A stretch of 12,299 nt of DNA from an uncultured Parabacteroides sp. (GTDB lineage Bacteria; Bacteroidota; Bacteroidia; Bacteroidales; Tannerellaceae). The position numbers were made by a program, and so were the translations under genes. The notes under the pieces are model-generated. The model saw nothing but the letters and a program-made list of their open reading frames with translations. It was not told the DNA's origin and ran no database searches. Of the stretch, positions 7,176 to 12,299 are shown one piece after another; the first letter of the stretch is position 1, and each line of letters begins with the position of its first letter. The DNA is taken from NCBI GenBank assembly GCA_900552415.1, contig USAD01000054.1, positions 1 through 12,299 of the forward strand, read 5' to 3'.

Positions 7176-7859
7176 ATGATTCATTTAAAGAACATAAATA
7201 AGACCTATTTTAACGGTGCGCCCCTGCATGTCTTGAAAGGGATTGACTTGACAGTGGAGCGTGGTGAGATGGTTTCCATTATGGGAGCTTCCGGTTCAGG
7301 CAAATCTACGTTGTTGAATATTCTGGGTATATTGGATACTTATGACTCGGGTGAGTACCTGTTGAATGGTCAGTTGATATGTAACTTGAGTGAGACTCGG
7401 GCGGCGGAGTTGAGAAACCGGATGATCGGTTTCGTCTTCCAGTCGTTTAACTTGATCTCGTTCAAGAACGCGGTCGAGAATGTGGCTTTACCTTTTTATT
7501 ATCAAGGTGTCCGTCGGAAGAAACGGAATGCGTTGGCTTTGGAATATCTGGATATGGTAGGCTTGAAAGATTGGGCGGAACACATGCCCAATGAAATGTC
7601 AGGTGGACAAAAGCAACGGGTCGCGATCGCTCGTGCCTTGATCGCTAAGCCACAGGTGATCCTGGCAGATGAGCCTACAGGCGCATTGGATAGCAAGACA
7701 ACGGTTGAGGTGATGGATCTGCTCCGGCAGGTTAACAAGGAGGGTATGACGATGGTGATCGTGACGCATGAGCAATCGGTGGCTGATTCGACTGATCGCA
7801 TCATCCGTTTGAAAGATGGTTTGATCGAGAAAATAGAGCGAGGGAAAGGCTATGTTTGA
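7176..7859 (+). CDS. MacB/LolD-type ABC transporter ATP-binding protein
   Basis: A complete 227-residue nucleotide-binding subunit that powers the two permeases encoded next. What is seen: Walker [10 protein letters not shown] (37-45), Q-loop glutamine 89 in FVFQSFNLI, signature MSGGQKQR (141-148), Walker [13 protein letters not shown] (161-172, catalytic Glu166) and H-loop His198 in IVTHE. The signature plus [10 protein letters not shown] are typical of the MacB/LolD/FtsE group, whose partners are FtsX-type permeases. A purine-rich stretch AAGGAGAGG lies near 7148-7156, about 19 nt before the ATG, further than usual. Its stop overlaps the start of the first permease by 8 bases, indicating translational coupling. 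All catalytic motifs are present. Confidence 0.96.
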   Translation: MIHLKNINKTYFNGAPLHVLKGIDLTVERGEMVSIMGASGSGKSTLLNILGILDTYDSGEYLLNGQLICNLSETRAAELRNRMIGFVFQSFNLISFKNAVENVALPFYYQGVRRKKRNALALEYLDMVGLKDWAEHMPNEMSGGQKQRVAIARALIAKPQVILADEPTGALDSKTTVEVMDLLRQVNKEGMTMVIVTHEQSVADSTDRIIRLKDGLIEKIERGKGYV

Positions 7860-9123
7860 TTTCGATAATCTTCGGGAGATCTGGAGCACGATCCGAAAGA
7901 ATAAGTTGCGTACCGTGTTGACGGGATTTTCGGTCTCGTGGGGAATCTTCATGCTGATCGTTCTCTTGGGAGCGGGTAATGGTTTCCGTAATGGCGTGAT
8001 GTATAATTTCCGAAATTGGTCGAAGAACAGGATTGAGGTACGGGGCGGTTATACGACGAAACCTTGGGAAGGGCTTCCGTTGAATCGTTCCATTACCTTG
8101 AAAGAATCGGATATCGATGTCATTACCCGAGCACATCCGGAGATTGACCTTTATTCTGCTACGATTTACCAGACGGATACGTTTTATGTGAATAAGGAGT
8201 ACTTTACGGGGCAGGTTAATGGCGTTTTCCCGGATCATGCGGCAATCAATTACGTGAATATAAACGCGGGGGATGGTCGCTTTATCAATAATTTGGATAT
8301 GCGTGAGTCGAGGAAAGTGATAGTGTTGAGTCCTCGTATGCGGGAGGTCTTGTTTCGTGATCAGCCGGTATTAGGTCAATGGGTGCGAGTCGGTAAAGTC
8401 ATGTATCAGGTGATAGGAATTTATGAAGATGACAATATGAGTAATAATGCTCCGGCTTATATCCCATTTTCTACGGCCCGTTCGCTATATAAGCAGGGTG
8501 ATGACCTGAGCAATTTGACTTTTACGGTCAATGGATTGGTGTCGGAGGAGGAAAATCAACAGTTTGAGGAAGATTTTCGTCAGACTTTGAGTCGCTTATA
8601 CCGATTTGATCCAACAGATGCGAATGCGCTGGTTATGTGGAATATGGCGAATGAGTTCCGGATGTTGAATAATATGATGAACGCGATAACCCTTTTCTTG
8701 TGGGTGGTTGGTATCGGAACCTTAACCGCTGGAATTGTAGGCGTCAGTAATATCATGCTGATTACGGTAAAGGAGCGGACACGTGAGTTTGGCATCCGTA
8801 AGGCGATTGGCGCTAAGCCAGCCTCGATTCTCGGTTTGATTATTACGGAATCCATTTTGGTGACGGCTGTATTCGGTTATTTAGGTATGGTGGCGGGCAT
8901 TGGCTTGACAGAGGCGGTGAGTGCGGCGATGGATACCGCTAATGCGGCCCAGGCTACGGGTGGACAGGAGGCGAATGTGACCGTTTTCAGAGATCCAACT
9001 GTTAATTTGTCGATTGCCCTTTCGGCGACGGCCCTGATTATTTTCGCGGGCGTTCTCGCGGGTTATTTCCCGGCAAGGAAAGCAGTACAGATTAGCGCTA
9101 TTGAGGCCATGCGGGCGGAGTAA
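7852..9123 (+). CDS. MacB-type ABC transporter permease, first paralogue
   Basis: A 423-residue inner-membrane permease of the MacB_PCD/FtsX type without its own ATPase domain. What is seen: a short cytoplasmic start, then helix 1 at about 22-40 ([19 protein letters not shown]); a large periplasmic domain (~45-275); helix 2 at ~279-303 ([20 protein letters not shown]) followed by the conserved [18 protein letters not shown] coupling segment; helix 3 at ~325-350; helix 4 at ~386-406; and the conserved end [17 protein letters not shown]. These proteins do not form a substrate tunnel; they transmit ATP-driven motion to the periplasmic part and the adaptor. The gene overlaps the ATPase gene by 8 bases and is followed 22 nt later by a paralogue, so a heterodimeric permease is likely. 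Confidence 0.95.
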   Translation: MFDFDNLREIWSTIRKNKLRTVLTGFSVSWGIFMLIVLLGAGNGFRNGVMYNFRNWSKNRIEVRGGYTTKPWEGLPLNRSITLKESDIDVITRAHPEIDLYSATIYQTDTFYVNKEYFTGQVNGVFPDHAAINYVNINAGDGRFINNLDMRESRKVIVLSPRMREVLFRDQPVLGQWVRVGKVMYQVIGIYEDDNMSNNAPAYIPFSTARSLYKQGDDLSNLTFTVNGLVSEEENQQFEEDFRQTLSRLYRFDPTDANALVMWNMANEFRMLNNMMNAITLFLWVVGIGTLTAGIVGVSNIMLITVKERTREFGIRKAIGAKPASILGLIITESILVTAVFGYLGMVAGIGLTEAVSAAMDTANAAQATGGQEANVTVFRDPTVNLSIALSATALIIFAGVLAGYFPARKAVQISAIEAMRAE

Positions 9124-9145
9124 TTATTTAGAAAGGAGGCACATG

Positions 9146-10405
9146 ATGTTTGATTTTGATCGGTGGACAGAAATTTGGGTGACAATCACTCGTAATAAGA
9201 CCCGTAGCCTGATGACCTGTTTTGGCGTGTTTTGGGGTATCTTGATGCTTGTGATCCTATTGGGCTGTGGTACAGGAATGGGTAACGCGATCATGGCGAG
9301 CGTGAAGGGCTTTTCGACCAATTCGGTTTTCTTTTTTTCAGATCGGACAAGCGAGCCGTATAAAGGCTTTAATAAAGGACGGCAATGGAGCATGCGTAAC
9401 CGGGATTTGGAAAGCATTACCCGTAATGTTGAGGGAATTGAGTACATCTCGCCGATTCTTTGGGGTAACAGTTCCGATAAGAACGTAGTACATGGACAGT
9501 TGAGTGGAACCTATAATGTTAAGGGCGTTACGGCGGATTATTTTCATATTGAAAGCCAGAAGGTTCATTATGGACGTTTGTTGAATAACATGGATGAGAG
9601 GGAGAGGCGGAAGGTTTGCTTGATCGGTAGCAAGGTGAATGAGAACCTTTTCCGCGGAGGAGACCCTTGTGGACAGTATGTTCGGGTGAACGGGATTTAT
9701 TACCAAGTAGTTGGTGTGGTGGAGCAGATTGCTTCCAATGTCAATATAGGAGGTCGTTCGGAAGAGAGCGTATTCCTGCCTTTCCGGACAATGCAGCAAA
9801 CCTTAAATCAGGGCGATATCTTGCATTTTCTCTGCGTGTGCGTCAAGAATGGTTTTAATATCGAAACGGTGATTGGCGATATCAAGGCGATCATGTTTGC
9901 CCAGAATGAGATTGCGCCTACGGATCCGCAAGCGTTGGGTGTCGTGAATATCGCGACCCAGTTCGAGACGATCCAGATGCTTTTTATTGGCGTGGATATC
10001 TTGGTCTGGTTGGTTGGTTTGGGAACGTTGTTCGCCGGGATCATTGGTGTAAGTAATATCATGATGGTGACCGTAAAGGAACGTACTCGTGAGATCGGAG
10101 TTCGTAGGGCTTTGGGTGCTACACCTTTTAATATCACTTCTCAGATCATGAGCGAGAGTTTGGTCTTGACTGCCTTGGCCGGTTTGCTGGGGTTGAGTCT
10201 TGGCGTTTATATATTGGATGTTCTTAACACGATTCTTCAGGCTCAGGCAGGGGGAAAGGATCCTTTCCTGGTCGATCCGAGTGTTGATATCGAGACAGCG
10301 GTGGCGGCTACGGTAATTCTTCTGTTTAGTGGAATGTTGGCGGGATTGATTCCAGCTTGGCGAGCTATGCGGATTAAGGCGATCGACGCGATCCGTGATG
10401 AGTGA
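9146..10405 (+). CDS. MacB-type ABC transporter permease, second paralogue
   Basis: A 419-residue permease with the same layout as its neighbour: helix 1 at about 22-41, a periplasmic MacB_PCD domain, three C-terminal helices (about 279-304, 331-360, 384-405), the VKERTREIGVRRALGATP coupling segment, and a terminal MRIKAIDAIRDE. The N-termini of the two proteins match closely ([11 protein letters not shown] versus MFDFDRWTEIW), pointing to an old tandem duplication. The start is chosen at ATG 9146: a strong AGGAGG at 9134-9139 lies 6 nt before it, and the protein then begins like its paralogue. ATG 9143 is also possible but lies only 3 nt from that site. An open frame extends further back to 9101 without support. 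Confidence 0.94.
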   Translation: MFDFDRWTEIWVTITRNKTRSLMTCFGVFWGILMLVILLGCGTGMGNAIMASVKGFSTNSVFFFSDRTSEPYKGFNKGRQWSMRNRDLESITRNVEGIEYISPILWGNSSDKNVVHGQLSGTYNVKGVTADYFHIESQKVHYGRLLNNMDERERRKVCLIGSKVNENLFRGGDPCGQYVRVNGIYYQVVGVVEQIASNVNIGGRSEESVFLPFRTMQQTLNQGDILHFLCVCVKNGFNIETVIGDIKAIMFAQNEIAPTDPQALGVVNIATQFETIQMLFIGVDILVWLVGLGTLFAGIIGVSNIMMVTVKERTREIGVRRALGATPFNITSQIMSESLVLTALAGLLGLSLGVYILDVLNTILQAQAGGKDPFLVDPSVDIETAVAATVILLFSGMLAGLIPAWRAMRIKAIDAIRDE

Positions 10406-10466
10406 TCGTGTTCGGGGAATGAATGGGAAAAAGTTAAGTATGAACGGATAAATAGAGAGTAAGGAA

Positions 10467-11591
10467 ATGAAAAATCAAATGTTGAAGAAAATCTTGCGGA
10501 TCGTATTGTTGTCGTTTGTGGGCATCGCCGTGATCTGGACATTTTACTTCTTATGGGAAAAGGCACAGCCGATAGAGACCGTTTATGAAATTGTTTCTCC
10601 AGAGAAAGGAACGGTGGAGACAAAGACCGTGGCGACAGGTAATGTAGAACCGCGTTATGAGGTGGAAATCAAGCCACAGATATCCGGAATTATCTCGGAA
10701 CTCCGGAAAGAGGCGGGTGATATGGTGAAGGTGGGTGATATCATCGCCGTCATTAAGGTTATTCCGGAGATGGTTCAGCTGAATAGCGCTGAGTCTCGAG
10801 TGAATGTGGCCCGTATCTCGTTGGAACAGGTTGAGCAAACTTATAAGAGGGATAAAGCCCTGTTTGATCAAGGCGTGATCTCTCGTGAGGATTACGATCT
10901 GTCGAACGCGAATTATTTGAAAGCAAAAGAGGAATTGTCAACGGCGCAGAGTGAGTTGGAGATTGTACGCGATGGCATTGCCCGCAACTCGAATGTTAGC
11001 AGTACGACGCAAATCAGGAGTACCATTAGTGGCATGATTCTGGACATTCCCGTTAAGGTCGGTAACTCCGTGATCCAGGCTAATAATTTTAATGATGGAA
11101 CGACAATCGCGACCGTCGCGGATATGTCGGATATGCTCTTTGTCGGTAAAGTAGATGAGACAGAAATCGGTAGAATTAATATGGGAATGCCCATTAAACT
11201 GACAGTTGGCGCATTGGAAAGTCAGACTTTTGACGCGGCATTAGAGTATGTGTCGCCTAAAGGTAAGGAGGAAAATGGAGCGATCCAGTTTGAGGTAAAG
11301 GCCGCGGTCAAGATACCGGAAGATACTTTTATTCGTGCCGGATACAGTGCGAATGCGGAGATCGTATTGAAAAGAGCGGAGAATGTCCTGACGATCCCGG
11401 AAAGTACGGTGGAATTCAAGGGTGATTCTACTTTTGTATACTTGTTGAAGCAGGAGACACCTAAGCAATTGTTTGAGAAGCATCCTGTGAAGGTCGGGCT
11501 TTCGGATGGTATAAAGATCGAGGTCAAGGAGGGATTGACGGGCTCGGATAAGATTCGTGGTTCGGAAGTAAAACTGGATGAAAAAGAATAG
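10467..11591 (+). CDS. HlyD/MacA-type periplasmic adaptor subunit of the efflux system
   Basis: A 374-residue membrane-fusion protein linking the inner-membrane ABC permeases to a TolC-type channel. What is seen: an N-terminal membrane anchor (~9-29), a split lipoyl-type domain (VEIKPQISGIISEL at ~66-79 and IRSTISGMILDIPVKVG at ~183-199), an alpha-helical hairpin (~103-172) with tip LFDQGVISREDYD (~132-144) expected to touch the channel, then beta-barrel and membrane-proximal domains to the end. No lipobox is seen. The start could also be ATG 10479 (MLKKILRIVLLS), since AAGGA at 10461-10465 is very close to ATG 10467. It follows the second permease after 61 nt and precedes the TolC-like gene by 12 nt, so all belong to one operon. 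Confidence 0.94.
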   Translation: MKNQMLKKILRIVLLSFVGIAVIWTFYFLWEKAQPIETVYEIVSPEKGTVETKTVATGNVEPRYEVEIKPQISGIISELRKEAGDMVKVGDIIAVIKVIPEMVQLNSAESRVNVARISLEQVEQTYKRDKALFDQGVISREDYDLSNANYLKAKEELSTAQSELEIVRDGIARNSNVSSTTQIRSTISGMILDIPVKVGNSVIQANNFNDGTTIATVADMSDMLFVGKVDETEIGRINMGMPIKLTVGALESQTFDAALEYVSPKGKEENGAIQFEVKAAVKIPEDTFIRAGYSANAEIVLKRAENVLTIPESTVEFKGDSTFVYLLKQETPKQLFEKHPVKVGLSDGIKIEVKEGLTGSDKIRGSEVKLDEKE

Positions 11592-11603
11592 GAGAGTGGA
11601 TTT

Positions 11604-12008
11604 ATGAGGAAAAGAGTGATTTGCCCGTTGGCATGGATGACCTTTTTGCTGGCAGGCGCATCGCCGCTCCCAGCGCAAGATGATCCGGATCTCTGGAGCT
11701 TGGAGCGATGTATCCGTTATGCTCAGGAAAATAATATAGACTTGAAGCAAAAGGAACAAGAGAAGGAAAGTCGTGATATCGAATTGAGCACAAGCAAATG
11801 GAGTTGGTTGCCGGCAGTAAATGCGGGTGCGACGCAAAGCTTTCAGTTCGGACGATCGACAACCAAGTCGGGAGTGATCGTTGATCAAAGTGCCCAGAAT
11901 ACGACATTTAACATTAACCTTGATATGCCCTTGTTTGATGGCTTAAAGACACCGAACGATATTGCGGTTCATCGATTAAGCCTCTTATTATTTGCAGGTC
12001 TTATATAA
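11604..12008 (+). pseudogene. TolC-type outer-membrane efflux protein, N-terminal piece before a frame-shifting deletion
   Basis: The first 134 residues start like a normal Bacteroidetes TolC-type efflux protein: a signal peptide (MRKRVICPLAWMTFLLAGA...PLPA, likely cut near residue 24), WSLERCIRYAQENNIDLKQKE, LPAVNAGATQSFQFGR, and FNINLDMPLFDGLKTPNDIAVHRL. A good ribosome binding site (AGGAGAG, 11590-11596) lies 7 nt before the ATG and overlaps the adaptor's stop. After HRL the frame changes to an unrelated hydrophobic tail and stops at 12008, far short of the ~430-480 residues usual in the family. The expected continuation resumes in another frame (see 11980-12299), so this copy cannot make a full channel as written. 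Either the lesion is real or the assembly lost bases. Confidence 0.8.
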
Positions 12009-12299
12009 TAAGGAATTATTAAAGGTTGCTGAACTTCAGGTGGCTCTTGATAACGAGCAGGTGAGTAAAACTGAGGCAATGGTTAATAATGGTAAGGTGC
12101 CTCTCTCGCAATTGTATGACATGAAGGCTCAGTTAGCGAAAGACGAGGCTACATTGGTTGAGTCGAGAAATAATGTGAGTTTAGCCTTGCTTGACTTGGC
12201 GCAGTGCCTGGAATTGGAGCGGAGCAATAAGAATTTTGATATCGAGACTCCAGAGCAGGTGGATGTTGTGGCTGAGAATATGGGTAGTTTGCTGCCTCC
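11980..12299 (+). pseudogene. TolC-type outer-membrane efflux protein, continuation in a second frame (runs off the window)
   Basis: From 11980 another frame is open to the window end and reads ASYYLQVLYNKELLKVAELQ, then KTEAMVNNGKVPLSQLYDMKAQLA and NNVSLALLDLAQCLELE. These are standard helix segments of the same TolC-type family and directly continue the protein begun at 11604. A stop codon (TAA, 11977-11979) lies just before it, and there is no start codon with a ribosome binding site. Compared with family members as I know them, about 20 residues of helix (the segment between HRL and ASYYLQV) are missing. The frame change requires a loss of 3n+2 bases, for example 59 or 62. Confidence 0.75.

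Noticed and set aside
9101-9145. Upstream extension of the second permease frame back to 9101
   Set aside because: It overlaps the end of the first permease, has no ribosome binding site, and the AGGAGG at 9134-9139 plus the paralogue's N-terminus place the start at 9146 (or 9143).
1-12299. tRNA, rRNA, CRISPR arrays, insertion sequences or phage genes
   Set aside because: None could be seen: no regularly spaced direct repeats, no transposase or integrase-like frame, and no cloverleaf-like sequence in the short intergenic gaps.

Overview
The window looks like a chromosomal piece of a gut Bacteroidales, most likely Parabacteroides or a close relative. The evidence is a SusC/SusD pair, Bacteroidetes-type promoters (TTTG, about 20 bp, TAnnTTTG), lipoprotein signals ending in a lipobox cysteine, a DUF6057-like membrane protein, and a MacB/HlyD/TolC export cluster in the usual Bacteroidetes order. 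The genus is an inference from gene content, not from a marker gene.

Left part (1-2347): the 3' end of a SusC-like TonB-dependent outer-membrane transporter is followed after 37 nt by a complete SusD-like surface lipoprotein. Together they form an outer-membrane uptake complex, probably for a glycan. A strong stem-loop with a T tract closes this operon.

Middle-left (2372-5638): a near-consensus promoter drives a large gene in two frames. Its N-terminal piece (2455 to about 2664) runs into the main frame (2663-5638) through a +1 frame break. The main frame joins two modules: a DUF6057-like polytopic membrane protein, and a lipoprotein-type PD40 beta-propeller with a CXXCH motif. They meet at a CTG codon standing exactly where a lipoprotein ATG start would be expected, and the lipoprotein signal and lipobox are intact inside the fusion. 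This is the most unusual locus in the window.

Middle (5639-7175): a convergent gap holds a cluster of related hairpins with identical loops. Then comes purT (formate-dependent purine synthesis) on the minus strand. A divergent promoter region follows, with three CCTTGT half-sites that look like operators.

Right part (7176-12299): an operon for a MacB-type efflux system: ATPase, two paralogous FtsX/MacB permeases, HlyD/MacA-type periplasmic adaptor, and a TolC-type outer-membrane channel. Together these would span the envelope and drive export, or pull substrates out of the inner membrane, using ATP. The TolC gene is broken: about 60 bp appear to be missing near 11977, which shifts the frame, and the gene then runs off the window.

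Three separate reading-frame alterations in 12 kb (frame break, fusion, deletion) mean that either the assembly or gene decay should be examined before any function is assigned to those genes.
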